In this document: positions 17,452 to 26,388 of the stretch, piece by piece
Layout of the letters: each line of letters starts with the position of its first letter
Position numbering within the stretch: the stretch's first letter is position 1
DNA from: Limiplasma sp048370855
GTDB lineage: Bacteria; Bacillota; Clostridia; Christensenellales; Aristaeellaceae
Reading direction: 5' to 3'
DNA length: 64,000 nt
Assembly (NCBI GenBank): GCA_048370855.1
Contig: DBGEOK010000004.1
Span: 56,840-120,839, forward strand
The notes under the pieces: model-generated
Databases searched by the model: none
The model's input: the letters and a program-made list of their open reading frames with translations, nothing else
Told to the model about the DNA's origin: nothing
Position numbers and translations under genes: made by a program

Positions 17452-18426
17452 ATGGCCGAACAGACAGGAACCGTAGCGATCAAAGGCCGCCTGAGGCCCG
17501 GAAACCGGTTTGTCACGTATATGCGGAAATACTGGTTCATCTATATGCTGGTGCTGCCTGGGTTCCTGTTTATGGTCGTGTTCGACTACGGCCCTATGTA
17601 CGGCATCCAGCTCGCCTTCAAGGATTATTCCCCCCGGCTGGGCGTCTGGGGAAGCCCGTGGGTGGGCCTGGCGCATTTTCAAGAGATGGTCGTGGACCCC
17701 AACTTTATCCGCGCTTTTAAAAACACGCTGATCGTCAACGTATATAACCTTGTGTTCGGCTTTACCTTCAATGTGTTTCTGGCGCTGATGATTAACGAGA
17801 TCAAGCTCAAAAAGCTCAAGCCCGTGGTGCAGACCTGCGTCTATCTGCCCTACTTCCTTTCCTGGGTCATTTTCGCGGGCCTCGTCCAGGTGTTTTTGGA
17901 ATACCCCTCCACGGCGGACGTGGGCGGCGTGGTCAACCAGGTGATCGCCGGGCTTGGCGGCCAACCGGTCGACTTCCTCAAGCGGCCGGAAATGTTCCGC
18001 GCCATCCTGGTGATTACCAACGTCATCAAAACAGCCGGCTACTCCACCATCGTGTACCTGGCCGCCATCTCCGGCATCGATCCGGCGCTGTACGAAAGCG
18101 CGGCTATCGACGGCGCCAACCGCGGGAAGATGCTGATCCACATCACCATCCCACGCATTTTGCCAAGCGTGATGATTATGCTGATTTTGCAGCTTGCCAG
18201 CCTCTTCATTTCCAACTTCGATCAGGTGTATAACCTGTACAACAACTATGTGCTCAGCACCGGCGACGTGCTGTCCACCTATATTTACCGCATCAGCCTG
18301 GGCGGCTCGGGCACCAAATTTGAGCTTTCCACCGCCATGAACCTCGTGCTCAACACCATGGGGCTCGTCGTGGTGCTGTTCGCCAATAAATTTGTGGAGA
18401 AGCTGGACGTTCAGGGCATCTTTTAG
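17452..18426 (+). CDS. Sugar ABC importer permease, LplB type
   Basis: Inner-membrane permease of the carbohydrate-uptake class 1 family, LplB/YtcP branch used for larger oligosaccharides. The 324 residues include about six membrane segments, for example WFIYMLVLPGFLFMVVF near residue 30. The EAA loop that contacts the ATPase is seen as YESAAIDGANRGKMLIHITI (about residue 215). The next gene is the partner permease, then the binding protein. No ATPase gene is present, so a shared MsmX-like ATPase encoded elsewhere is likely. Confidence 0.92.
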   Translation: MAEQTGTVAIKGRLRPGNRFVTYMRKYWFIYMLVLPGFLFMVVFDYGPMYGIQLAFKDYSPRLGVWGSPWVGLAHFQEMVVDPNFIRAFKNTLIVNVYNLVFGFTFNVFLALMINEIKLKKLKPVVQTCVYLPYFLSWVIFAGLVQVFLEYPSTADVGGVVNQVIAGLGGQPVDFLKRPEMFRAILVITNVIKTAGYSTIVYLAAISGIDPALYESAAIDGANRGKMLIHITIPRILPSVMIMLILQLASLFISNFDQVYNLYNNYVLSTGDVLSTYIYRISLGGSGTKFELSTAMNLVLNTMGLVVVLFANKFVEKLDVQGIF

Positions 18427-18446
18427 CCGAAGGGAGGAGCTTTCAA

Positions 18447-19376
18447 ATGCTAAAAACCGGGAGGCTTGGCGGCGGCGAACGCCTCGGCATGCGGCAGCGG
18501 TTTGGCTTCAACTTTTACGACGTGTTCGTCATCCTGTTTTGCGTCGTCTTTGCGCTCATCTGCGTATACCCCATGTGGTATGTGGCCGTGGCCTCCGTGA
18601 CGCCCTATCAGGAGTTCGTGAACGGCGGGCTGATGCTGTGGCCCACCGGCGGCGTGGATTTTCAGTATTATCAGGCCATTTTCAGCACCAAGAGCTTTAC
18701 CAACAGCATGTGGATTTCCGTCAGCAAGACCCTGATCGCCACGTTGCTCAGCGTTCTCGTCACGGCCAGCATGGCCTACGGCGTAAGCAAAACGCATGTC
18801 AGGGGCATGAAGCTGGTCAACGCGCTGGTGGTGTTCAACCTTTTCTTTACCGGCGGGCTGATTCCCCAGTACATGCTGTACAAGGACCTGGGGCTTTTGC
18901 GCAACTACTGGGTCATGGTCATCCCGGGCGCGCTCAACATCACCTATTTCATTATTATGCGCAACTACTACTCCTACTCGGTGCCCAAGTCGCTTGAGGA
19001 AGCGGCGCTGCTGGACGGATGCACGGATATCGGCGTGTTCTTCCGGGTGGTCATCCCCGTCAGCCGCAGCATGCTTGCCGCCATCGCGCTGTTCATCGCC
19101 GTTATCAATTGGAACGATTACTACAACTACATGATGTTTATTTCCAACAAGACCAACCTGCAGCCCTTCGCGTGGGTTCTGCGCCGCATGCTGGTGGATC
19201 AAACGATGATGAACCAGGTCAGAAACGGAGCCGTCGGGCTGGGCATGCAGCTACCGCCGCCCATGGCGCTGCGCATGGCCACCATCATCTGCGCTATGGT
19301 GCCCATCATGTGCGTGTATCCTTTTTTGCAAAAATACTTTACCAGCGGCATCACCCTGGGCGCCGTCAAGGAATGA
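18447..19376 (+). CDS. Sugar ABC importer permease, YtcP/AraQ type
   Basis: Second permease half of the importer, 309 residues, with GGGAGGAGC before the ATG. Membrane segments include the VFVILFCVVFALICVYPMWY stretch near the N-terminus. The EAA loop reads LEEAALLDGCTDIGVFFRVV, and the protein ends TSGITLGAVKE, a tail common in this family. It lies 20 bases behind the first permease gene and 70 bases before the binding protein gene. Confidence 0.92.
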   Translation: MLKTGRLGGGERLGMRQRFGFNFYDVFVILFCVVFALICVYPMWYVAVASVTPYQEFVNGGLMLWPTGGVDFQYYQAIFSTKSFTNSMWISVSKTLIATLLSVLVTASMAYGVSKTHVRGMKLVNALVVFNLFFTGGLIPQYMLYKDLGLLRNYWVMVIPGALNITYFIIMRNYYSYSVPKSLEEAALLDGCTDIGVFFRVVIPVSRSMLAAIALFIAVINWNDYYNYMMFISNKTNLQPFAWVLRRMLVDQTMMNQVRNGAVGLGMQLPPPMALRMATIICAMVPIMCVYPFLQKYFTSGITLGAVKE

Positions 19377-19382
19377 TGTGAA

Positions 19383-19400
19383 CCCCCGACGCCTCGGGGG
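19383..19400 (+). other. Hairpin between permease and binding-protein genes
   Basis: CCCCCGA/TCGGGGG, 7-bp perfect stem with a 4-base loop and no T-run. Such a stem could stabilise the downstream binding-protein message, which is usually needed in excess. Function is inferred. Confidence 0.5.
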
Positions 19401-19445
19401 AAAGCATAGAACCATTTAATCAACCATCAACAAGGAGGAGAAACC

Positions 19446-21137
19446 ATGAAAAAGCAAAGGTTTGTACTGATGCTGGCCCTGCTGCTGGCGGCGACCCTGC
19501 TGACGCCCGCGATGGCGCTGGGCAGCGGCGAAGCCGCGACCGAAAATGCCGGGCGTGAAAAGATCAACATCCGCTTCGCGCAGTTCGGAAACAGCGTGGA
19601 CGATGTGACCGGCATGGACAACGACCCCATTAAGCAGGCGATCGAGAGCGCCGTGAACGTCACCCTGGAATACGACACCGGCACCGACGGGTTTGACGAC
19701 CGCATGCAGACCGAGCTGTTTACCGGCGGGGCGGCCGACCTGTTCCCCACCTGGGGCGAGAGCGAAAAAATCGCCAAGTGGGCCGAGGAGGAGCTCGTGT
19801 ACGATCTCGCCGCGATTGTCAACGCGGAGCCCGACCGCTACCCGACGCTGGCGAAAATCATGAACACCGCCGAGTATAAGGGCTACAACAAACTCTACAC
19901 CGGCGATGAAAACAAGGCCTTCGCCATCTACGCCGTGGCCGCCTTTGCCGACCCCAGCTTCAGCGGCGTGCCGGTGTACAACCAGGCCATCCTGGACGCC
20001 GTCAACGAGGGCAAGGTTCCCGCGACGGTGGAGGAATTTATCGCCTTTACCAAGGCCGCGGGCGCGAACGGCTATGTAGGCTGGTGGCCCCGCAACGATA
20101 AGCTGACCAACTGGAGCCCGATGGATCAGACCGTCGCCGCTCCCCAGGGCACCACCATTCAGCCGCCCAAGGGCGACGCCTGGATCGGCTTTGTGCCAAG
20201 CGGCGAGATCGGCACGGACAGCGAACGCTGGACGCTTGCGACCGTGAGCGAAGCCTCCAAGGCGGTCGTCAAGCAGCTTGCCGACATGTACGCCGCGGGC
20301 GGCCTGGATTCCGGCATCGGCGTGAAGGGCGATTTCGACGACGCTTACGCGGATTTCGGCGCCGGCAAGCTGGGCGCGGTGGATTTCGGCTTTGGCTATC
20401 CCGGCCAGTTCCGCGATTTCTACAAGACCGCCTGGGCCGCCGCCAATGAAAACGCCGCCATGAGCGACCTGACCCTGGGCACGGCCCTGACCTCCGACGG
20501 TAACTATGGCAAGACCTACACCACCGGCACCTGGATCGGCGCGCACTACTTCATCCCCACAAGCTGCGAGCATCCGGACCGCGTGCTGGACCTGGTGGAG
20601 TTCCTTGCCAGCCAGGAGGGCCAGGACCTGCTGCATAACACCGTCAACTACGAATACCGCGAGGACCAGGGGCCCGATTACTGGAAGGCCGCCACCGCCC
20701 CCTACGGCTACAACGACGGACGGTGCAAGTACGTTTGGTTCAGCTACCTGTTCAGCGGCACCGAGTATGAGGTGGACTTCGCCCATAACGACTGGTGGAC
20801 CGCGGTTTCCCACCCCATCGACAACAGCAACAAATGGGCTACCGAGCTGGACGCCGCGCTGGTGGACTACGCCAAGGGCGTGATCTCCGGCTACGTGGAC
20901 GAGGCGGTCGCCTACCTGCCCGCCTATTACAACATGATCAGCCTGCCCGCCGAGGCGGCCGATATCCGCACCAAGCTGCAGGATATTTCCAACCAGTACC
21001 TCACGCAAATGATCGGCGGCCAGCTTGATGTGGACGCGGCTTGGGCCGATTACGCGGCGGAATACGAGGCCGCCGGCGCGGCGGAGCTGGAAAAAATGCT
21101 GAACGACGCGATTGCCGCGGCGCGCAGCGGCTCCTGA
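19446..21137 (+). CDS. Extracellular sugar-binding protein, YtcQ/LipO type
   Basis: Family 1 solute-binding protein of the same importer, 563 residues, a length typical of the group that binds large oligosaccharides. AAGGAGGAG precedes the ATG. A signal peptide is clear (MKKQRFVLMLALLLAATLL, probable cut after PAMA). There is no lipobox Cys after it, which is odd for a Gram-positive binding protein. The mature part shows the two-lobe fold, with DLFPTWGESEKIAKW and a long C-terminal lobe rich in Trp and Tyr, typical of sugar contacts. Confidence 0.92.
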   Translation: MKKQRFVLMLALLLAATLLTPAMALGSGEAATENAGREKINIRFAQFGNSVDDVTGMDNDPIKQAIESAVNVTLEYDTGTDGFDDRMQTELFTGGAADLFPTWGESEKIAKWAEEELVYDLAAIVNAEPDRYPTLAKIMNTAEYKGYNKLYTGDENKAFAIYAVAAFADPSFSGVPVYNQAILDAVNEGKVPATVEEFIAFTKAAGANGYVGWWPRNDKLTNWSPMDQTVAAPQGTTIQPPKGDAWIGFVPSGEIGTDSERWTLATVSEASKAVVKQLADMYAAGGLDSGIGVKGDFDDAYADFGAGKLGAVDFGFGYPGQFRDFYKTAWAAANENAAMSDLTLGTALTSDGNYGKTYTTGTWIGAHYFIPTSCEHPDRVLDLVEFLASQEGQDLLHNTVNYEYREDQGPDYWKAATAPYGYNDGRCKYVWFSYLFSGTEYEVDFAHNDWWTAVSHPIDNSNKWATELDAALVDYAKGVISGYVDEAVAYLPAYYNMISLPAEAADIRTKLQDISNQYLTQMIGGQLDVDAAWADYAAEYEAAGAAELEKMLNDAIAAARSGS

Positions 21138-21176
21138 GACGACCCCGGCGTTTTGGGAACGCTTTGACCAGATTGA

Positions 21177-21205
21177 CGCCGCGCGCCCCAAAAGGGCGCG
21201 CGGCG
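21177..21205 (+). other. 12-bp perfect GC hairpin after the binding-protein gene
   Basis: CGCCGCGCGCCC pairs exactly with GGGCGCGCGGCG around a 5-base loop. No T-run follows. A second short palindrome (CCGGCGCGCCGG) lies just downstream. Likely limits read-through or shields the 3' end of the importer message. Confidence 0.5.
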
Positions 21206-21309
21206 CTCATGCCCGGCGCGCCGGCACGACGGCTCGCCGGACGCAGCTTACCGATTTGCGCCGCGGCCATACGGCGCAGTTGATACTTGTATTGTAGGAG
21301 GAACCAGCC

Positions 21310-22542
21310 ATGCCACAGAAAGCGAAATTGTCCGATCCATCCGGCCGCGGTAAGGTTGACGGATACCGCGTCATTTTTCCTCAGATGCAGCACCCTTACA
21401 CCGAGGCCGAAATTCAGGCGGTTGTGGACGTGATGCGCAACGCGGAGGGCCAGACGCAGGGAAAATACCTGGAGCAGTTTGAAAAGGATTTTGCGGCGTT
21501 TGTCGGCGCGAAATACGCCTTCGGCGTAAACAACTGCACCAACGCCCTCAAGCTGGCCGCCATCTTCTGCCATATTCACCCCGGCGACGAGGTCATCCTT
21601 CCCGCATATACCTACTGCGCCTCCGCCATTCCCTTCGGCGACCTGGGCGCGCGCATCGTATGGGCGGATATCAACAAGGATACCTGGACCCTCGATCCCG
21701 ACGATTTTGAGCGCAAGATCACGCCCAGGACCAAGGCCGTGGTTCCCGTGCATCTGCTGGGCATTCCCTGCGACATGAAACGGATTATGGCCATCGCGCG
21801 CCGCCACGGTATCAAGGTGGTAGAGGACTGCGCGCAGGCGCTGGACTGCCGCATCGACGGCCAGCATGTAGGCACCTTCGGGGATTTCGGCTGCTTCAGC
21901 TTCCATGCCGCCAAAACGATGACTACCCTGGGCGAGGGCGGCATGTTTGTGTTAAACGACGACCAGATCGCGCATAACGTGCCCGGCATCCGCCACAACG
22001 GCCTGTGCGCGTTTGAGGGCGAGCGCGAGCGGTACTGGCTGCCGGCCATGAGCAACGTCGACGAGTTTTTGGAGGATCGCTGGCCCCAAAACTTCTGCCT
22101 CGGGGAAGCGCAGTGCGCCCTGGGCTCCGAGCAGCTCAAAAGCGTCGTCGCCAACAACGAAATCCTCATCCGCCAGGACCAGCGCATCCGCGAATGGCTC
22201 AGGGACGTGCCCGAGATCACCTTCCCCGGCGTTGTGGAGGGCGGGCGCTATGTGGTTCACCAGTATATCATGCATTATAATGGAAGCCAGTACGGCAAGA
22301 CGCGCGACGACCTGCTGGATTTGCTCACCAAAAAGTACGGCGTGCGCGCCATCGTGCAGTACTATCCCCTGTACCGCTATCCGCTGTTCCAGAAAAAGGG
22401 CTTTGGCGCGTATGACTGCCCGGTGTTGGACGCCTGGTGGGATAACAGCTTCTCCTTCCCCTGGTGGTGCGGCATTGACGACGAAAGCATGCGCGTCATG
22501 TGCGAGGGCTTGATCGGCGCGGTGAAGGACCTGCGCGCATAA
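21310..22542 (+). CDS. DegT/DnrJ/EryC1/StrS-family aminotransferase
   Basis: Pyridoxal-phosphate enzyme of the sugar aminotransferase family. The 410-residue protein contains GVNNCTNALKLAAIF (cofactor phosphate region), EVILPAYTYCASA, VVEDCAQALDCRIDG (conserved Asp) and the Schiff-base Lys 202 in SFHAAKTMTTLGEGG. A GGAGGAACCAGCC site precedes the ATG. Most relatives act in biosynthesis of surface or antibiotic amino sugars. Here the gene sits inside a catabolic run, after an importer and before a lyase, so a reverse, deaminating role on an imported amino sugar is possible. That is inference. Confidence 0.9.
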   Translation: MPQKAKLSDPSGRGKVDGYRVIFPQMQHPYTEAEIQAVVDVMRNAEGQTQGKYLEQFEKDFAAFVGAKYAFGVNNCTNALKLAAIFCHIHPGDEVILPAYTYCASAIPFGDLGARIVWADINKDTWTLDPDDFERKITPRTKAVVPVHLLGIPCDMKRIMAIARRHGIKVVEDCAQALDCRIDGQHVGTFGDFGCFSFHAAKTMTTLGEGGMFVLNDDQIAHNVPGIRHNGLCAFEGERERYWLPAMSNVDEFLEDRWPQNFCLGEAQCALGSEQLKSVVANNEILIRQDQRIREWLRDVPEITFPGVVEGGRYVVHQYIMHYNGSQYGKTRDDLLDLLTKKYGVRAIVQYYPLYRYPLFQKKGFGAYDCPVLDAWWDNSFSFPWWCGIDDESMRVMCEGLIGAVKDLRA

Positions 22543-22666
22543 GCCAAAGCGGACGGCTCACGGGAAAAAGCCGAAGCGGGAAGGGAACCGGCCGGAAAGG
22601 CGGCGGCGAAGCGAGCGGGCCGTCCTTCCCTTCAACGCTTTTCCCTGGCGGAAAGGACGGGACGGC
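22543..22666 (+). other. Spacer with long imperfect hairpin
   Basis: Between the aminotransferase and lyase genes, segments near 22562 and 22651 are largely complementary: GGGAAAA with TTTTCCC, GGGAAGG with CCTTCCC, and CCGGCC with GGCC. They form a long interrupted stem. Possible processing or attenuation site; no gene fits. Confidence 0.35.
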
Positions 22667-23569
22667 ATGGTTGATAGGAAGCGCTTTCAGGGCGTGGTCG
22701 CGCCCATCGTAAACCCTTGCAGGGAGGATGACAGCCTGGACCTGCCCGCGCTGGAGCGGAATTTCGCTCGGCTGCTGGATACGGATATTACGGGCCTTTA
22801 TTTAAACGGAGGCACCGGAGACGCCGCCAACCTCACGCAGGAGGAACGGCTCCAAACGGCCTCTCTGCTGGTTCCGCGCCTTTTGGAGGCCGGCAAGCTG
22901 GCCATCGTGCATGTGGGGCAAACCAGCCAGCGGCAGGCCGTGGCGCTGGCGCGGCAGGCCGCGGCGCTCGGAGCCGACGCGGTAGCCAGCATTCCTCCGA
23001 AAAAGGCATGGCCGGAAATCGCGGAATATTACCGGGCGCTGGCGGAAACAGGCGCGAAGGTCATCGTGTACTATATTCCCGGCGTTACCGGCATGACCGC
23101 CGGGATGCCGGAGCTGAGCATGCTGATGGAGATTCCGGGCGTCATCGGCATTAAAATGAGCGATTGGAATGTGTTTCTCGCCCGAAGCGTAAAGCTTCGC
23201 TACCCGGACAAGGTGGTCTATTCAGGCTTTGACGAAATGCTGCTGCCCGGCCTTTTGTATGGAGCGGACGGCTGCATCGGCACATGGGCGAATTTGCTGC
23301 CCGGCATGTACGCCAAGGTTTACGCCATGGCGCGCGCGGGAAAAGCCGACGCCGTAAAGCCGCTGATGGACGAGTTCACGGCGTTCCTGGCCATCGGATG
23401 GAGCTTCGGCATCATCGACACGTTTGAAGAGCTGATGCGCGCCAAGGGCTTTGCCGACCGCTGCTTCCGGCGGCCCAGCTCCTGGAATCCCGGAAAGGTC
23501 GATTCCAAGGCGCTCGAGGATCTGCTCTTCCGCCTGGAAAAGCTCGAGAATGCGGCGGCCTTGATATAG
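22667..23569 (+). CDS. N-acetylneuraminate lyase / dihydrodipicolinate synthase family protein
   Basis: Schiff-base pyruvate lyase or synthase of the DapA/NanA fold. The 300-residue protein has the catalytic Lys 163 in GVIGIKMSDWN and Tyr 135 in VIVYYIPGV, 28 residues apart as in the family. The pyruvate-carboxylate turn GTGDAANLT replaces the usual GTTGE. NAL versus another 2-keto-acid sugar lyase cannot be settled by eye. Adjacent sialidase-fold and acetylesterase-like genes make sialic-acid-like cleavage attractive, but no ManNAc kinase or epimerase of the nan pathway is nearby. Confidence 0.87.
   Translation: MVDRKRFQGVVAPIVNPCREDDSLDLPALERNFARLLDTDITGLYLNGGTGDAANLTQEERLQTASLLVPRLLEAGKLAIVHVGQTSQRQAVALARQAAALGADAVASIPPKKAWPEIAEYYRALAETGAKVIVYYIPGVTGMTAGMPELSMLMEIPGVIGIKMSDWNVFLARSVKLRYPDKVVYSGFDEMLLPGLLYGADGCIGTWANLLPGMYAKVYAMARAGKADAVKPLMDEFTAFLAIGWSFGIIDTFEELMRAKGFADRCFRRPSSWNPGKVDSKALEDLLFRLEKLENAAALI
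22676..22689. promoter_or_regulatory. cre-like site inside the lyase gene
   Basis: On the minus strand TGAAAGCGCTTCCT fits the CcpA catabolite-response consensus TGWAARCGYTWNCW at every position. It covers codons 4-8 of the lyase gene, where a bound CcpA could block transcription. HprK, the sensor kinase of that system, is encoded in this window. Confidence 0.4.
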
Positions 23570-23590
23570 GCCGCGAAAGGAAACGCGCAC

Positions 23591-24505
23591 ATGGAATATA
23601 CTCGGATTCCCGGAACAGAAATACAAATCAGCAGGCTGTGTTTGGGCACCATGACATTCGGAAACCCGGTGGCCCGGGCGGACGCCGTGCGCCTGGTTCG
23701 CTACGCGCTGGAGGAACAAGGCGTCAACTTTATCGACACGGCCAACATGTATGAGGGGTATGACCGCGTGGCCGGCAGCGCCGGCGGCGTGGCGGAGGAA
23801 ATCCTGGGCGAGGCGGTTTCAGGCCGCCGCGGGGCGTTCGTGCTGGCTACGAAGGTAGGCATGAAGGTAGGCGGCGGGCCCGAGGACGAGAACACCAGTC
23901 CCACGGCCATCCGCGTACAGCTTCGGCGCAGCCTGAAGCGCATGCGGACGGATTATGTGGATGTCTATTACCTGCATCGCTATGATCCCAACGTCCCGCC
24001 GGAGGCCGTCGCGCGCGCGATGGGCGACGAGCTGCGAGCTGGAACCATCCGTGCCTGGGGCGTCAGCAATTATACCCCGGAACAGCTCCGCTCGCTGCTC
24101 AAGGCGGCCAAAAAAGAGGGCGTTCCCGCGCCCGCGCTGTGCCAGCCGGCGCTGAGCCTGCTCAACACGGCGGCGCTTCAAGAGCTCCTGCCCCTGTGCG
24201 CCGAGGAAGGCATCGGGGCGGTCCCTTATCAATTGCTCCAGGGCGGCGTCCTGACGGGCAAATATCGCCGCGGCCAGCCCGCGCCGGACGGCAGCCGCCT
24301 CGCCGAAAAACCGGACTGGGTAAAGCCCCTGACGGACGAGGTCTACGCCGTAATCGAGCAGTGCGCGAAGGACGCGGCCAAGGAGGGCGTCAGCATGACG
24401 CAGCATGCCCTGCGCTGGGCGCTGGCTCAACCCGCCGTCATCAGCGCGCTGATCGGCGTAAAGCGCAGGGAGCAAATCGACGAGGCCGCCGCCGCTCTGT
24501 CCTGA
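23591..24505 (+). CDS. Aldo/keto reductase
   Basis: NADPH-dependent reductase with a TIM-barrel fold, 304 residues. It shows ISRLCLGTMTFG at the N-terminus, NFIDTANMYEGYD (catalytic Asp and Tyr), VLATKVGMKVGG (catalytic Lys) and DVYYLHRYDPN (catalytic His). The cofactor region near the C-terminus (ALRWALAQPAVISALIGVK) is typical. It lies 22 bases after the lyase gene and could reduce the aldehyde or keto sugar formed there. The specific substrate is unknown. Confidence 0.9.
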   Translation: MEYTRIPGTEIQISRLCLGTMTFGNPVARADAVRLVRYALEEQGVNFIDTANMYEGYDRVAGSAGGVAEEILGEAVSGRRGAFVLATKVGMKVGGGPEDENTSPTAIRVQLRRSLKRMRTDYVDVYYLHRYDPNVPPEAVARAMGDELRAGTIRAWGVSNYTPEQLRSLLKAAKKEGVPAPALCQPALSLLNTAALQELLPLCAEEGIGAVPYQLLQGGVLTGKYRRGQPAPDGSRLAEKPDWVKPLTDEVYAVIEQCAKDAAKEGVSMTQHALRWALAQPAVISALIGVKRREQIDEAAAALS

Positions 24506-24544
24506 CGGGCGGCGGCTTGGCGGCGTGCGATGGAGGGGGAACAC

Positions 24545-26356
24545 ATGACCGCTTATCCTGACAGCCGCGTTCCATGGCAGGGCGAGTTTGAACAGCGGCT
24601 TGTTTATCTGCCGGAAAAGCGTCCGGGCTTTGTGGCTTGGGCGACGGCTTTCCCTTACGGCGACGGCTCCGTCGGCCTTTCGTTTGATGAAACCGTTGAG
24701 GAGCATAATCCGGAATACGTACCGCCGCGCCTGGAATTTGGCGAGGCGGCGGGCGTGCCCGTATCGTATTGCTCGGTGGAATGCGGCGATGCCGACCATC
24801 GCTCCTACCGCGTTTATATGCGCTCGCTCGACGGTCGGCATTTTACCGAAACGGGGCGGTGCGCGCGGCGCGAGGGTTCGCTGTGCAACGCCGGCTTTCC
24901 CGACGGCCGCATTCTCGGCTTCGACGTGCCGCGCCGCAACGAAAGCGGATCGGGTTGGGGTCGTTGTATCCTGGTGCGCGAAAGCCTGGATGGGGGCCGT
25001 ACCTGGCGCGATATCCGCCGCCTGCTGGATGGGACGGCTCCGTATCTATGGCGCGTGCGCCGCCTGCGCGACGGCTCCCTTGTGGTGCTGGCCAGCCTGT
25101 ACGGCACGCCATGGGGCGCCGGCGAGGAGCGCGCGGCGCGAAACGCCATGCTGCCGGGCGAAACTTACCTGAGTAAAATTCAGCCTTTTTTTCTGACCAG
25201 CCGGGACGGGCGGAGCTTCAGCGAGCCGCATTATATCCTCCCCGGCGCCGGCGCTCATGAATTTGATTTTGTGGAGCTTCCCGACGGCAGGCTTTTATTT
25301 ATCGCCGGGGACGTGCAAGGCACGCCGGCAGGGCGGCAATACGTGACGCCTTCGCCCGACGGCTGGCTAAACGGGCCGCTTTTCCCCATCCGGACAGGCG
25401 CTCCCATAGATCCGCAGAGCGACCCGCAAGGCGGCTACGTGCCCGAAACCGTGGCCTGGGACGAGCGGCAGGGGTGCATTGTCGGATACCGGCGCAACCG
25501 GTGCTTCTCCGTTTCCACCGACGAGGGGGAAAACTGGACCCAAGTGGAGCCGGATTTTTCGTTCACCCATCTCTACCAACCCTATCTGCTGGAGCTCGGC
25601 GGCGGCCAATTGGGCCTGTACGGCCATGTGGGCGGGGACAACGCGTTCGGCGAGCGCGATATGCGCATCTGCGCCCAGGTTTTTCGGCTGACCTGCGCCT
25701 CCAGTCTGCCAAAGGCCGCCTCGCTCACCCTGGAGCGCAAGCTCTCGGAGGACGGTTCCCGGTACCTGAACGCTTTCCGGGCGCGCCTGCTCTCCGGCGG
25801 CGCGCCCCTGCCCGGCGTGGAGCTGACGTTCCGCTTCAACGCATACTGGAACGGGGACGGCAGCGTCAACACCACCCCGCAGGAGCAAGCGCCCTTTCAG
25901 GCGCGCGTGAGGACGGACGACGCCGGCTGGGCCGAGGCGGAGGCGCTTCCCTTTCACGGAATCGCGGATATTCATTTGGCGTACAACGTGGATGTGATAT
26001 GCGGCCCCGGGGAGGGCGTGCGCGGATGCGCGGGGCCCCTGATGACCGTGCTGGCGCTGACGCCCGTCCGAAAGACGCCCTTCCCCTACGACGCCTACTT
26101 TGCGGGCGGCACGCTGTACCTGTCGCCGTCCTTTCTTTCGGCATACCCGGACGCGCCGGAGGCGCTGGAGAACGCCGTGGGGCCCGAAGACGCGCTGCCC
26201 GGCGGCCTCCTGCCCAAAGAGGCGGTCGCCCGCCTCGTCGCCTGCGGCGTTCTTCAGCCGGACGAAGGCGGAGTCTACCGCTGGATTCACAGCGTCCACG
26301 CGCCGCGTCCGCTGGACAGCGTGCGCCCCATGACCTCCGCGGACTGGTATTTGTAA
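24545..26356 (+). CDS. Sialidase-fold (Asp-box) protein, 603 residues
   Basis: Beta-propeller protein of the sialidase superfamily. The start at 24545 follows GGAGGGGG; a possible ATG 15 bases earlier has no site. Two Asp boxes are clear: SLDGGRTW at residue 147 and STDEGENW at residue 324. Other blades are suggested by repeated DGR/DGS turns (LPDGRLLF). The last 180 residues form a separate domain with no recognised motif. No signal peptide is visible, so it should act inside the cell. The exact catalytic residues of true sialidases are not evident to me; the fold also serves other glycan-active enzymes. Confidence 0.75.
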   Translation: MTAYPDSRVPWQGEFEQRLVYLPEKRPGFVAWATAFPYGDGSVGLSFDETVEEHNPEYVPPRLEFGEAAGVPVSYCSVECGDADHRSYRVYMRSLDGRHFTETGRCARREGSLCNAGFPDGRILGFDVPRRNESGSGWGRCILVRESLDGGRTWRDIRRLLDGTAPYLWRVRRLRDGSLVVLASLYGTPWGAGEERAARNAMLPGETYLSKIQPFFLTSRDGRSFSEPHYILPGAGAHEFDFVELPDGRLLFIAGDVQGTPAGRQYVTPSPDGWLNGPLFPIRTGAPIDPQSDPQGGYVPETVAWDERQGCIVGYRRNRCFSVSTDEGENWTQVEPDFSFTHLYQPYLLELGGGQLGLYGHVGGDNAFGERDMRICAQVFRLTCASSLPKAASLTLERKLSEDGSRYLNAFRARLLSGGAPLPGVELTFRFNAYWNGDGSVNTTPQEQAPFQARVRTDDAGWAEAEALPFHGIADIHLAYNVDVICGPGEGVRGCAGPLMTVLALTPVRKTPFPYDAYFAGGTLYLSPSFLSAYPDAPEALENAVGPEDALPGGLLPKEAVARLVACGVLQPDEGGVYRWIHSVHAPRPLDSVRPMTSADWYL

Positions 26357-26388
26357 CGGGCGGTATCATTGGAAAGGGGCTTGAAGGC

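Noticed and set aside
19416..21191. Minus-strand open frame opposite the binding-protein gene
   Set aside because: Antisense shadow; the plus-strand gene has a signal peptide and a ribosome site.
25474..26388. N-terminal extension of the acetylesterase-like frame
   Set aside because: The open frame upstream overlaps the sialidase-fold gene. The ATG at 26389 has the ribosome site.
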